Source: Tenacibaculum sp. 1_MG-2023
GTDB lineage: Bacteria; Bacteroidota; Bacteroidia; Flavobacteriales; Flavobacteriaceae
Length of the DNA: 64,000 nt
Assembly (NCBI RefSeq): GCF_030547425.1
Contig: NZ_JAUORH010000005.1
Coordinates: forward strand, 110,496-174,495
Direction: 5' to 3'
The translations under genes were made by a program, and so were the position numbers. Positions 9,709-18,983 of this stretch are shown here, one piece after another (positions within the stretch are counted from its first letter, which is position 1; each line of letters starts with the position of its first letter). A model generated the notes under the pieces. It ran no database searches. It was not told where the DNA came from and worked only from the letters and a program-made list of their open reading frames with translations.

Positions 9709-11781
9709 ATGAAAGCAGGAAAATATAATGTTAAAGATCTTTTTGCCAACAGATATGTTAATCAAATAATAATACCTGAGGTTCAACGAGATTATGTATG
9801 GTCTAATTTACAAGTAGATGGTTTGTTAAACTCTATACTAACAGATTACAGAAGCTTTACATCTTCTTCAATAAAATTACCTGAAATAGAAGATTTAGAA
9901 TTAGCTGAAGCTTTTCAAGAGTTTTATTTATCACGTAAATACTCATCAAATATTGGTTTTATCTATGCATATACAGACGCACAATCTGAAGGTAAATACT
10001 TTCTAATTGATGGACAACAAAGAATAACAACAATAGTTTTATTATTATTGGCTATTACCAAAAAAGCATTTTCTAAGTTAGAAGATAAATTTAAAGCAAC
10101 ATATTTACATAAATTAGACTATAAAGTAAGAGAAAGCTCACATGTTTTTTTACAAGATTTTATTTCTCACGAATTATCCAATAAAGATTTTACATTCAAA
10201 GAATCGCTTCATTACTTTGGGAATAGGTATGAAAGTGATAAGACAATACAATCTGTTTTAAATAACTATAATAGAATACTAGAAATTCTTGAATGCCAAG
10301 AAGTAAGTTTTGAAGCATTATTTGATTATGTAGAAACCAAAGTAGAGTTTTGGTATTTTGATACAAATATTAGCGAACAAGGTGAGGAGTTATATATTTA
10401 TATGAATGCTCGCGGGGAGCATATGCAGGCTAACGAAAATATAAAGGCTGTTTTATTAGAAAAACTACCTGATATTGAGGAGAAAAATAGATATGGCAAA
10501 AAATGGGAGGAATGGCAAGATTTCTTCTGGGTTAAAAGAGATAAAAACCAAAATGCAGATAAAGGATTTAATCAATTTTTATCATGTATAGCAGGCTTAG
10601 AGTTATATTTAAAAGATGACAGAACTAAATTTTACAATAAAAGTAGATTTGATGAAAATGGAATAAAAATATCTGATATTTTAGAAGTTTTAGATATTAG
10701 TTGTATCGAAAAATATTTTAATGTTTTAAAAGAACTATTTGAGAAGAAGGAACAATTTATTAAGCAAAGAGATTATTGTAAGTGGTTACCTATAGCATTA
10801 GACAAGTTTTGGGAGTTATTAAATACAAATACTATAAATTGGTTTGCTGATTATACTGATAATAACAGGGCTGTAGAAAGAAATGCTATGGTATATATTT
10901 GGTCTGTTTTACTATACTTAACCAAATCTAAAACAAGTATAGAGCTAATTTCTGATACTTACAGATTATTACGTATTTATTGGGTAAGGTATAATAATAA
11001 TATCCGTTCAGTAAGTAACATAAAGATAGAGGTTAATTCTCAGATTAATTCAGGTATTTGGAAAGAACCAATTATGGATACAGAAGAGAAATCTACTGTT
11101 GATGAGCATTTTAAAAACAAAATTTATAACACTTGTAAACCATCTGAGCAAAAAGAATTAGAAGAATTAATATGGGAGATTGAAGACCACGAATATAATT
11201 TATTAGGTAGAGATGTTGGAAATATAAACATCACACATTTAATAGATAAATCATCAGAAATTACAATTGAAAGTTTAACTCTTATACGAGATAAATTTTA
11301 TGAACTTTTTCCTGTAGGAGACAAAAATCATAATACAATAAAGCATGTGTTATTGTATTATGGGGCTTTTTATGATAGAGTAAGTCCTTATTACTATAGG
11401 AATTATAACTTTAGTAATTGGCGAAGAATAATTAGAAATTTAGGCAACGAAAAAAAAGATACAACATATCCTTTTAAAGATTTTTGGAATGATTTTTTAC
11501 GATTTAAAGGGACTATAAATAAATTCATAGAAAAAAAAGGTACTTCAGAATTAAAGCCAGAAGATTGTTTAAGTTTCAACGATAAACTACTTTGGTACAG
11601 TACCAAATTAAAAGAAAAAATGTGGAGTCAAGGTACCAATATTTGTCTTTCGTTAGGAAACCCGTGCAGTTTGTCTGATTGGAGTAGTAAAGATGAAATA
11701 TTTTCTAATAATTATATTTTTTACAATACAAAAGGAAATTTAAAAGGCGGTACTCCCAAAAAATTATCAAATTTACTATAA
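9709..11781 (+). CDS. Second DUF262 protein, no obvious HNH domain
   Basis: The 690-residue protein begins with a DUF262 domain: PEVQRDYVW near residue 24 and DGQQRITT near residue 100. The remaining 500 residues are mostly charged and aromatic with no HIxPQ-type HNH motif that I can find, unlike its neighbour. It may therefore be a GmrS-like NTPase/sensor that works with the upstream DUF1524 protein, or it may have a different effector domain. It starts 11 bases after the upstream stop and ends 8 bases before hsdR, so expression is probably coupled. Known members of the family (GmrS, and the DndB-like ParB-fold relatives) bind or hydrolyse nucleotides; that role is transferred here by family only. 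Confidence 0.85.
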   Translation: MKAGKYNVKDLFANRYVNQIIIPEVQRDYVWSNLQVDGLLNSILTDYRSFTSSSIKLPEIEDLELAEAFQEFYLSRKYSSNIGFIYAYTDAQSEGKYFLIDGQQRITTIVLLLLAITKKAFSKLEDKFKATYLHKLDYKVRESSHVFLQDFISHELSNKDFTFKESLHYFGNRYESDKTIQSVLNNYNRILEILECQEVSFEALFDYVETKVEFWYFDTNISEQGEELYIYMNARGEHMQANENIKAVLLEKLPDIEEKNRYGKKWEEWQDFFWVKRDKNQNADKGFNQFLSCIAGLELYLKDDRTKFYNKSRFDENGIKISDILEVLDISCIEKYFNVLKELFEKKEQFIKQRDYCKWLPIALDKFWELLNTNTINWFADYTDNNRAVERNAMVYIWSVLLYLTKSKTSIELISDTYRLLRIYWVRYNNNIRSVSNIKIEVNSQINSGIWKEPIMDTEEKSTVDEHFKNKIYNTCKPSEQKELEELIWEIEDHEYNLLGRDVGNINITHLIDKSSEITIESLTLIRDKFYELFPVGDKNHNTIKHVLLYYGAFYDRVSPYYYRNYNFSNWRRIIRNLGNEKKDTTYPFKDFWNDFLRFKGTINKFIEKKGTSELKPEDCLSFNDKLLWYSTKLKEKMWSQGTNICLSLGNPCSLSDWSSKDEIFSNNYIFYNTKGNLKGGTPKKLSNLL

Positions 11782-11789
11782 ACAAAACT

Positions 11790-14700
11790 ATGCATAGCAA
11801 TACCTCCGAAATAGCCTTAGAACAAACCATAGAAAAAGTATTAACAGGAAGCTGTAAAGAAGAAAGAAATGGCTTTTCTAATGAAGAAGATATACAATAT
11901 ACTAATGAATTGTTTGTAAGTGGACAACCTAGTGATTTTGACAAGCGTTTTGCAATAGACACGCAATACTTTTGGCAGTTTTTAGAGAATACACAAAAAG
12001 AAGAGTTAGAAAAACTACAAAAACAAAGCGATTGGCAATTAAAAATTTTAAACAGGTTTGAGAGGCTTATAAAAAAGTATGGCGTATTGCATTTACTTCG
12101 TAAAGGTTTAGAAGTGGATGATGCACACTTTACCTTGTTCTTTCAAGCTCCATTAGCCAGTAGTAGTGCTAGTGTTAAAGAAAATTTCCGACAGAATATA
12201 TTTAGTGTTACACGTCAAGTAGCCTATTCAGAGGCTAATCCTCGTGAGGAAATTGATATGGTAATTTTTATCAATGGTATTCCCATTATTACCATGGAAT
12301 TAAAAAACCATTGGACAGGACAAAATGCGCGTTCTCATGGTATTCATCAATATAAAAAGCAACGAGATGCTAAACAGCCTTTATTACAGTTTGCTCGTTG
12401 TATTGTTCATTTTGCAGTAGATACTGATGAAGCATATATGACTACTAAATTACAAGGAGATGCCACCTTCTTTTTACCCTTTAACAAAGGAAATAATCAT
12501 GGTAAAGGAAATCCTAAAAATCCAAACGGACATAAGACAGCCTATTTATGGGAAGAAATATTTACCAAAAGAAGTTTAGCTAATATTATTCAACATTTTG
12601 TACGTTTAGATGGTACCAAGAAAGATACTTTAACAAAACGCACCTTGTTTTTTCCTCGTTATCATCAGTTAGATGTAGTAAGGAAATTAATAGACCATGC
12701 TAGTGTTAATGGTACAGGATACACGTATTTAATTCAACACTCAGCAGGCTCGGGGAAATCAAATTCTATAACATGGGCTGCTTATCAACTAATAGAAACC
12801 TATCCTACTCATACTGAAGCACAGGGAGCAAAAAGTGTTGACCTTCCATTATTTGATTCTGTTATTGTAGTAACGGATAGGCGATTATTAGACAAACAGA
12901 TTCGTGAAAACATTCGAGAGTTTTCAGAAGTTAAAAACATTGTTGCCCCAGCATTATCATCTAAAGATTTAAGGGAAAGCCTAGAGCAGGGTAAGAAAAT
13001 AATTATTACTACCATACAAAAGTTTCCATTTATATTAGATGGTATTGGTGATCTTACGAATAAAAACTTTGCTGTAATAATTGATGAAGCGCACAGTAGT
13101 CAGAGTGGTAAAGCACACGACAGTATGAATACTGCCATGGGTGCCGATTTAGATGAAGTAGACGCTCAAGACAAAATAGTAGAGGCAATGAAAGCGAGAA
13201 AATTAAAACAAAATGCCTCTTACTTTGCTTTTACCGCAACACCTAAAAATTCAACACTTGAAAAATTTGGTATGCAACAAGCCGATGGAACGTTTATCCC
13301 GTTTCATTTATATTCTATGAAACAAGCCATAGAAGAAGGCTTTATTCTAGATGTTTTACATAACTACACCACGCTAAAAAGTTACTATCAAATAGAAAAA
13401 TCAATTAGTGATAATCCAGAGTTTGATACCCAAAAAGCACAAAAGTATTTAAAGGCCTATGTTGAACGAGACCAGCGAACAATAAAAACCAAAGCCGAAA
13501 TTATTTTAGATCATTTTATACCTAATGTGGTCAACAAAAAAAGACTGAAAGGTAAGGCTAAGGCAATGGTGGTAACTCAAAGTATTGAATCTGCCATTAA
13601 ATATTACAATGCTTTAAAAGAAGTTATTGAAAGTAAAGGAAATTCATTTAAAATTGTTATTGCATTTTCAGGAGAAAAAGAAGTTGGGGGTATAAAGTAT
13701 ACCGAAGCTAGTATGAATGGTTTTTCAGATAAGGAAACCAAAGATATGTTTGATACCGACGAGTATAGAATACTAGTTGTAGCTAATAAGTATTTAACAG
13801 GTTTTGATCAGCCAAAGTTGTGTGCGATGTATGTTGATAAAAAGTTACAAGGTGTACTAGCGGTTCAAACCTTATCTCGTTTAAACAGATCTAATCCAGA
13901 GTTAGGAAAGAAAACAGAAGATTTATTTGTATTAGACTTCTTCAATACAACTGAAGATATAAAAATTGCTTTTGATCCATTTTATACTTCAACCATTTTA
14001 TCTGAAGCTACAGATGTGAATATACTACATGATTTGAAAGATGTTTTAGATGATAGTGGAGTATACGAATGGCAAGAGGTTGAAGAGTTTGTTCTTCGCT
14101 TTTTTAACAAAGAAGATGCACAAAACTTAAGTCCTATTATAGATAATTCTGCTTATCGATTTACAGATGAATTGGGGTTTAGTGAAGAGGATAAAGCAGA
14201 CTTTAAAATAAAAGCAAAACAGTTTGTAAAAATTTACGGACAAATGGCTGCAATACTCCCTTTTTTAAATGTAAAATGGGAAAAATTATTTTGGTTTTTA
14301 AAGTTCTTAATTCCTAAACTACCTATTAAAGATGAGGATAAAGATAAGCTGGATGAGTTATTAAACAGTGTTGATTTATCTACCTATGGGTTAGAAAGAG
14401 TTAAGTTAAATTATACAATAGGTTTAGATGCTCATGAAACAGAAATACTTCCTCAAAACTCAAACCCAAGAGGAGCGCATGGTTCTAAAGAAGAGAAAGA
14501 TGTATTAGATGATATTGTATATAGCTTTAATGAAAGATGGTTTAAAGACTGGGAAGCTACTCCTGAAGACCAACGTGTAGTTTTTTTATCTTTGACTAAA
14601 GCAATACAAGCGCATCCAGATTTTGAAGAAAAGTTTGCTAATAATCAGGATTCACAAAATAAAGATTTGGCATTCAGAAAGATTCTAGATGATATCATGG

Positions 14701-14804
14701 CGCAAAAGCGCAAGCAGGATTTAGATTTGTATCGCTTATATGCAAAAGATGATGCATTTTTTCAGGCTTTTTTAGATACTATGAAACGATTATCTGCTAG
14801 ATAA
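11790..14804 (+). CDS. hsdR: Type I restriction-modification system, restriction/translocase subunit
   Basis: This 1004-residue protein is the motor and endonuclease of the type I complex. The N-terminal PD-(D/E)xK nuclease is visible as EIDMVIF followed by TMELKNHW (about residues 153-172). The SF2 helicase part has a Walker A motif HSAGSGKS near 316, a DEAH-type motif IIDEAHSS near 430, motif III FTATPK near 480, and a late motif QTLSRLNRSNP. The C-terminal helical region that docks to HsdM is present, and length is normal. It is the last gene of the operon and is followed directly by palindromic 42-bp repeats. All expected catalytic residues are seen, so the system looks functional. Confidence 0.95.
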   Translation: MHSNTSEIALEQTIEKVLTGSCKEERNGFSNEEDIQYTNELFVSGQPSDFDKRFAIDTQYFWQFLENTQKEELEKLQKQSDWQLKILNRFERLIKKYGVLHLLRKGLEVDDAHFTLFFQAPLASSSASVKENFRQNIFSVTRQVAYSEANPREEIDMVIFINGIPIITMELKNHWTGQNARSHGIHQYKKQRDAKQPLLQFARCIVHFAVDTDEAYMTTKLQGDATFFLPFNKGNNHGKGNPKNPNGHKTAYLWEEIFTKRSLANIIQHFVRLDGTKKDTLTKRTLFFPRYHQLDVVRKLIDHASVNGTGYTYLIQHSAGSGKSNSITWAAYQLIETYPTHTEAQGAKSVDLPLFDSVIVVTDRRLLDKQIRENIREFSEVKNIVAPALSSKDLRESLEQGKKIIITTIQKFPFILDGIGDLTNKNFAVIIDEAHSSQSGKAHDSMNTAMGADLDEVDAQDKIVEAMKARKLKQNASYFAFTATPKNSTLEKFGMQQADGTFIPFHLYSMKQAIEEGFILDVLHNYTTLKSYYQIEKSISDNPEFDTQKAQKYLKAYVERDQRTIKTKAEIILDHFIPNVVNKKRLKGKAKAMVVTQSIESAIKYYNALKEVIESKGNSFKIVIAFSGEKEVGGIKYTEASMNGFSDKETKDMFDTDEYRILVVANKYLTGFDQPKLCAMYVDKKLQGVLAVQTLSRLNRSNPELGKKTEDLFVLDFFNTTEDIKIAFDPFYTSTILSEATDVNILHDLKDVLDDSGVYEWQEVEEFVLRFFNKEDAQNLSPIIDNSAYRFTDELGFSEEDKADFKIKAKQFVKIYGQMAAILPFLNVKWEKLFWFLKFLIPKLPIKDEDKDKLDELLNSVDLSTYGLERVKLNYTIGLDAHETEILPQNSNPRGAHGSKEEKDVLDDIVYSFNERWFKDWEATPEDQRVVFLSLTKAIQAHPDFEEKFANNQDSQNKDLAFRKILDDIMAQKRKQDLDLYRLYAKDDAFFQAFLDTMKRLSAR

Positions 14805-14819
14805 AAAGAAAATAATCTT

Positions 14820-14945
14820 GTACACTTTTTTTTCTTACAACTTTTTTGGTGTACACCACTTGTACACTTTTTAAAATGATTTTTTTTTTAGTGTACAGGT
14901 ACTGTACACTTTTTTGTTTGGTTATTTTTTTGGTGTACAGGTATA
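14820..14945. repeat. 42-bp tandem repeat (3 copies) with GTGTAC-N7-GTACAC palindromes and T tracts
   Basis: GTACAC occurs at 14820, 14862 and 14904 and GTGTAC at 14849, 14891 and 14933, so both arms recur with an exact 42-base period. Where two arms meet they form GTGTAC-N7-GTACAC (14849-14867 and 14891-14909), each followed by five or six T. The sequence between the arms varies much more than the arms. It begins 15 bases after the hsdR stop. It may act as a double terminator, or as an array of binding sites for a dimeric protein. The minus strand reads as an open frame with 14-residue repeats, but I do not regard that as a gene. Confidence 0.75.
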
Positions 14946-15028
14946 GGAAGATATTTTTAACATTAAGTTCAGTAGAACTAAATCTCATGTATGGGAGTTA
15001 CTCATAATCTTATGAATGTAAGTTACTA

Positions 15029-15067
15029 TCAACTTAAAGATTTCTCAGTCGCATACTCCTTCGAAAT
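15029..15067 (-). repeat. Inverted copy of the GTCATTTCGA...GAAATCT element
   Basis: AGATTTCTCAGTCGCATACT followed by CCTTCGAAATGAC is the reverse complement of the start of the 510-bp unit, with a shorter middle part. It shows that this dispersed element occurs in both orientations in the spacer after hsdR. Confidence 0.6.
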
Positions 15068-15298
15068 GACAGGCATCAAGGAAAAGATTGCTTCGTCCTA
15101 CCTCCTCGCAATGGCGATAACAGAACGTCCTCAGAAAACAAGCCAAAAATTACACCGCAAGAAACGTTATAAATGAAAAGCTGTTTGAGCGATAGCGAGT
15201 TCTTTTCATTTAGTTTCGAGGATGATAATTTTAGAGTGAAGGTTTCGAAAGACTAGATTTTTTGGTTCTTTTTCATCAATGGAAAAAGAATAACAATA

Positions 15299-15595
15299 AG
15301 GTTCTCGATACTATTTTGTTCCACTTAGTTACACAAAATCACTCGAACTGACATTTCAACGTTATTATGAACAAACATTGAGCACAATCAAAGTGGAAAG
15401 TGACGTAATCTCATGAATCTAAAACGGTCATTTCGAAGAAGCGATTTTATGAGCGACTGAGAAATCTCATGAATGGGAGTTAATCTTAACTTTGAGACCT
15501 CTCAACTTACTTCGTAAGCTATCTTCGAGGTGACTGAAACCAAGAAAAAGATTTCTCAATTGTAACCTCTTTCGAAATGACCGTTATCGAGAAAC
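15299..15595 (+). repeat. Downstream copy of the 510-bp repeat family and inverted-repeat element
   Basis: From GGTTCTCGATACTATTTTG (15299) through GTGACGTAATCTCATGA to the start of the next unit (15417-15475) the sequence matches the 510-bp units at 2791-4086, in the same orientation. The final part, 15424-15590, is bounded by AACGGTCATTTCGAA and its inverse TTCGAAATGACCGTT, so it could fold into one large hairpin or be a small non-autonomous element. It lies in the spacer between the restriction operon and the convergent phosphoesterase gene. The rest of 14946-15298 holds two more short hairpins (about 15171-15210 and 15271-15295) and no gene. Confidence 0.75.
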
Positions 15596-15608
15596 TCCCC
15601 TTCTTTTG

Positions 15609-17114
15609 TTATTGCTTGTAAAAAACTCTTACGTCTTCTGCTTGTAATTTTAATAAGTCGTCTTTCACTCTAACTCTTATTAAATGCATTTCTTTTGAAA
15701 GGTTTTCAGATATTTTAAGCCTCCATAGGTGTTTACTTTTTGTAGTTGGTTTGGGCATTTTAGATAGTTTTTGTCCTTTATACCTTCCTAATTCTTGCAG
15801 TAAATAAAATCTTTTTAACTCTGGTGCTACTCCTTGATAATACTCCATAGATTGCCATGTTGTACCATCAAAAGAAACCTCAACTTTTGTAGATTCTCCT
15901 CCTGCAAACACATTCGCATATACATAAGGTTCATTTAAAATGTTCATTTCTGTATCCCATCCTTTGTTCTCTGGAACCCAAATATGCATTTGCTTTTCTA
16001 TAGGTGCTCCTGAAACCTTATAACTAAGATGATAATCTTTGTCTTCTGTTTCTAAGAACCAATATCCTTTTGGGGTACCATCATACATCATAGCAAAAGG
16101 AACTCCATGAATATCGTGTGCTCCCTGCCACCAAGCACCACAAACCGCTCCTCCTACTAGCTGATGTACTGCTTGTTTCTGATTTCTTTGAAAGTAGCTA
16201 TGGTATTGTGTATGTGTATGCCCCGCAGCAACCAATACTTTGTCAAAAGGATTCATTAATGATATGAATTCTTCCTTATTACTTGTATACTCCAAAGGGA
16301 TATGCGTAAAAACTTTTATTGAGTTATACTTGGTTGCAAACTTCTTAGTAATGTGAGACACAAATGTTAATTGATCTTCATCAAACTTACCTATATACTC
16401 ACGATTATTTATTGGGAAATTGTTGTTGAGCACCAAAAACAGGTTGTTTCCGTATTCAAAAGCATAGTACGAAGGTCCAAACGAAGCTTCGAAGGTTTTA
16501 TCTCTGTTAGAAAACTCTTGTTCTCCAAAGTTTAAATCATGATTCCCTATTACATAAAATACTGGAACTCCAACTAGTCCTAAGGTTTCTGATAATGGTT
16601 TAAATATGTCAAGATTATCAAACGAAAGATCTCCTAATGGAATTATTAAGTCGGGTTTATTCTTAACCAGCTCTTCTGTAACTAGTTTGCTTACATGATG
16701 AATATCGTCAATTACATCTGATTGAGGATCTCCTAACAACGCTATTTTCACCTTGTCTTTTTCCTTATTAGTATATAACGGAAAATCAAATGATTTTTTA
16801 TTAGTTAACTCTTGAGATAAATAGTAAAACTTCAAGTTGTTTTGTGGGGTACGTGGTGAAACATACCCCTTTGGTTTGACAACAAATAGTGGATTATTTT
16901 GTAAAGGTTTTATTTTATAAATTCCTTTAGAATTGGTTGCTACAACATCTTTTCCATTGCTTACAAGTATACCTTTAAGAACTTTATCTCCTTTGTCATA
17001 AATTCCATTTTGATTCTTATCATGATAAACTCTTCCTAAAATTTTAGGCGATTGCCCTAAAGCTACTTGCACCATAAGCACTAATAAACTGAAAATAAAT
17101 ATTGATTTATTCAT
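15609..17114 (-). CDS. Secreted calcineurin-like metallophosphoesterase
   Basis: The 501-residue protein has a signal peptide (to about residue 20, ending VALGQ) and an SdrD-B-like segment with a calcium-loop pattern (DKNQNGIYDKGD near 33). The metallophosphoesterase domain has metal-ligand motifs GDPQ near 126, PLGDLSFDN near 152, GNHDL near 189, THIPL near 265 and GHTHT near 296. A C-terminal domain of the kind often attached to these enzymes follows. It probably hydrolyses phosphomono- or diesters in the periplasm. Its start overlaps the stop of the preceding phosphatase gene by 8 bases, so the two are translationally coupled and part of the SusC/SusD locus. The exact substrate is not readable from sequence. 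Confidence 0.88.
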   Translation of the reverse strand: MNKSIFIFSLLVLMVQVALGQSPKILGRVYHDKNQNGIYDKGDKVLKGILVSNGKDVVATNSKGIYKIKPLQNNPLFVVKPKGYVSPRTPQNNLKFYYLSQELTNKKSFDFPLYTNKEKDKVKIALLGDPQSDVIDDIHHVSKLVTEELVKNKPDLIIPLGDLSFDNLDIFKPLSETLGLVGVPVFYVIGNHDLNFGEQEFSNRDKTFEASFGPSYYAFEYGNNLFLVLNNNFPINNREYIGKFDEDQLTFVSHITKKFATKYNSIKVFTHIPLEYTSNKEEFISLMNPFDKVLVAAGHTHTQYHSYFQRNQKQAVHQLVGGAVCGAWWQGAHDIHGVPFAMMYDGTPKGYWFLETEDKDYHLSYKVSGAPIEKQMHIWVPENKGWDTEMNILNEPYVYANVFAGGESTKVEVSFDGTTWQSMEYYQGVAPELKRFYLLQELGRYKGQKLSKMPKPTTKSKHLWRLKISENLSKEMHLIRVRVKDDLLKLQAEDVRVFYKQ

Positions 17115-18909
17115 TGGTTTTTATCTTTAAGACTTCTAGAATCTTCCCTAAAAGATCGCTATTTTCATAAACTCCTTGTAACTTATCTGATTGTGGACCG
17201 TATGCAAACAAAGGCACCATTGCTCCTGTATGATCGTGAGTAGTAAAGTCTCCTTCAATCATATGGTTTTCTACATTTCCTTGTGGAATAGAAAATCCTG
17301 AAGTTTCATGATCTGCTGTAACAATTACTAAGGTATTTTTATTAGCATCTGCAAATTTTATCGCTTCAGTTACCGCCTTGTCAAAATCAATTCCTTCTGC
17401 TATAATTCCATGGGTATCGTTAAAATGTCCATAACTATCTATTTGAGCTCCTTCTACCATTAATAAAAATGGTTCTTTTTTCGAGTTTAAAAAAGACAAA
17501 CTACGTTGGGTTGCCTTTGCTAAAAAATTACCTCTTCCTTGCTTGATTCCTGGCATGCCTCCTTCTGCTGTAAAAACTCCTACTTTTTCTTCATCGTTAG
17601 TAATTTCTTCAATAGTATTTTTAATACTGAAGGGCATCGTTTGTTTATTTAAGAAGTGTTTTGCTCCACCACCTATAAACAATGAAATCTCACTTTTTTC
17701 AAGATCTGTAGCTATTTGTTGCATATGTGATCTATCTTTTTGATGTGCGTAAAAAGCCGATGGAGTTGCTCCTGTAATTTCATCAGTAGTAATTAAACCT
17801 ATATTATAATTGTATTCTACTAATAACTCACTGATGTTTTTTACTGGTTTACCATCTGGTCCTACACCAATTGCTCTATTGTATGTTTTGGTTCCTGTTG
17901 CTATAGCTGTACCTCCTGCAGCAGAATCTGTTGTAAAATCGTCTGAAGATTGTGTTTTTAAAAACCCAACACTTCTTAATTGAGTTAATGTTAAGTCTCC
18001 ACCATTCGCCAAAGCTGCTGCTGAAATTTGAGATACTCCATTTCCATCACCAATTAATAAGATGATGTTTTCTACTTTTTTGTTTTTTTGATCGTAGGCA
18101 AATGTAGGTTTATAAACTTCTGATTTTTCTTTATTGAAACTTATCCTTTTTGATAAACTTTTTAGATATTTAGTAGCTTCAAAAGGTTGATCGGTATTTA
18201 TGAAATCAACTTTTAAATCTGTAAAAACTTTCCAAGCTGACTCAGAATCTGGGGCTCCCCAAAAACGGAAAGGTTTATTTAAATTGTGTGCTGTTTCAAT
18301 TACTTTTTTTACTCTTTTAAGATCATCTGCAACCATTCTTCCTTTTCCGTTCCATACAGAATAGTTTTTATAATCAACACTGATTAACCCAACCTTATTC
18401 CAAGCTTCTTGGTTTAAAATTTTGGTTAGTTTTTGATGATCAAACTGTATATAATCTGGATAATCTGCATAGTCTTTAACTTGTGGTTTTCCGCCTGAGA
18501 TTACAAACTGTATATTTTTGTTTTTAGTAAGATCTGGGTATCCTTTTAAAGTTTTTACTAAGCGATTTAGTGTACTATAAGGTTCTGACTTTACATCTAT
18601 TAACAACTGTATTTTATGTGTAAGTTGAAGATCATTTTTTAACGCTGTTCGTAAAGACTCTAAATAAAGTGATTCTATAGTATGCTTATTAATAATTTCA
18701 GCTGTTTCGTGTGCTACAAATAGGGTGTTATTTTTTAATATTACATCTATTTCTAAAGAATGAACTCCTGCTGCATAGGCTTTCCAAAAAGGAACAGATT
18801 GTTTATAATCGTTGTGAGAATGTACTTTATAAGTATAATTTGAGGTTTGTGCTTGTATAGCTCCTACCCCTAATATTAGGTATAAAAATATCTTTTGAAT
18901 AAATTTCAT
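17107..18909 (-). CDS. Fusion of GDPD/PI-PLC-like phosphodiesterase and alkaline phosphatase
   Basis: The 600-residue exported protein has a signal peptide (MKFIQKIFLYL... ending AIQAQ). Residues about 25-255 form a TIM-barrel phosphodiesterase of the GDPD/PI-PLC type: HSHNDY, then LEIDV, then FVAHE, giving the expected His, Glu/Asp and His residues. Residues about 285-600 are an alkaline phosphatase: LIGDGNG, TDSAAGGTAIATG with the nucleophilic serine near 325, EGAQIDSYGH, and TADHETSG near 533. The combination suggests stepwise attack on a phosphodiester: release of a phosphomonoester, then of phosphate. An ATG three codons upstream (18918) is also possible. A stem-loop separates it from susD. 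Confidence 0.9.
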   Translation of the reverse strand: MKFIQKIFLYLILGVGAIQAQTSNYTYKVHSHNDYKQSVPFWKAYAAGVHSLEIDVILKNNTLFVAHETAEIINKHTIESLYLESLRTALKNDLQLTHKIQLLIDVKSEPYSTLNRLVKTLKGYPDLTKNKNIQFVISGGKPQVKDYADYPDYIQFDHQKLTKILNQEAWNKVGLISVDYKNYSVWNGKGRMVADDLKRVKKVIETAHNLNKPFRFWGAPDSESAWKVFTDLKVDFINTDQPFEATKYLKSLSKRISFNKEKSEVYKPTFAYDQKNKKVENIILLIGDGNGVSQISAAALANGGDLTLTQLRSVGFLKTQSSDDFTTDSAAGGTAIATGTKTYNRAIGVGPDGKPVKNISELLVEYNYNIGLITTDEITGATPSAFYAHQKDRSHMQQIATDLEKSEISLFIGGGAKHFLNKQTMPFSIKNTIEEITNDEEKVGVFTAEGGMPGIKQGRGNFLAKATQRSLSFLNSKKEPFLLMVEGAQIDSYGHFNDTHGIIAEGIDFDKAVTEAIKFADANKNTLVIVTADHETSGFSIPQGNVENHMIEGDFTTHDHTGAMVPLFAYGPQSDKLQGVYENSDLLGKILEVLKIKTNE

Positions 18910-18922
18910 TTTATGCATTTAT

Positions 18923-18953
18923 AAAAAAGATGTCGCCTTAACGACATCTTTTT
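18923..18953 (-). terminator. Stem-loop between susD-like gene and phosphatase genes
   Basis: A perfect 12-bp stem (AAAAAGATGTCG / CGACATCTTTTT) with a 6-base loop is followed on the minus strand by a T run. It lies after the susD stop and only a few bases before the phosphatase start. It should end part of the susCD transcripts or protect their 3' end, letting a smaller share continue into the enzymes. Confidence 0.75.
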
Positions 18954-18983
18954 GTTAAACTTAAATTAAAAAAATGACTAAAA

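Noticed and set aside
14820..14945. CRISPR-like array
   Set aside because: The 42-bp period has no conserved full-length repeat or unique spacers; only 6-base arms and T runs recur, and there are no cas genes.
14797..14988. Minus-strand open frame of 63 codons with 14-residue repeats after hsdR
   Set aside because: It is the translation of the 42-bp palindromic tandem repeat; conservation follows the DNA palindrome, not the residues, and it overlaps the hsdR end.
14991..15176. Plus-strand open frame of 61 codons after hsdR
   Set aside because: It lies across dispersed repeat sequence (inverted GTCATTTCGA element) and has no protein-like composition.
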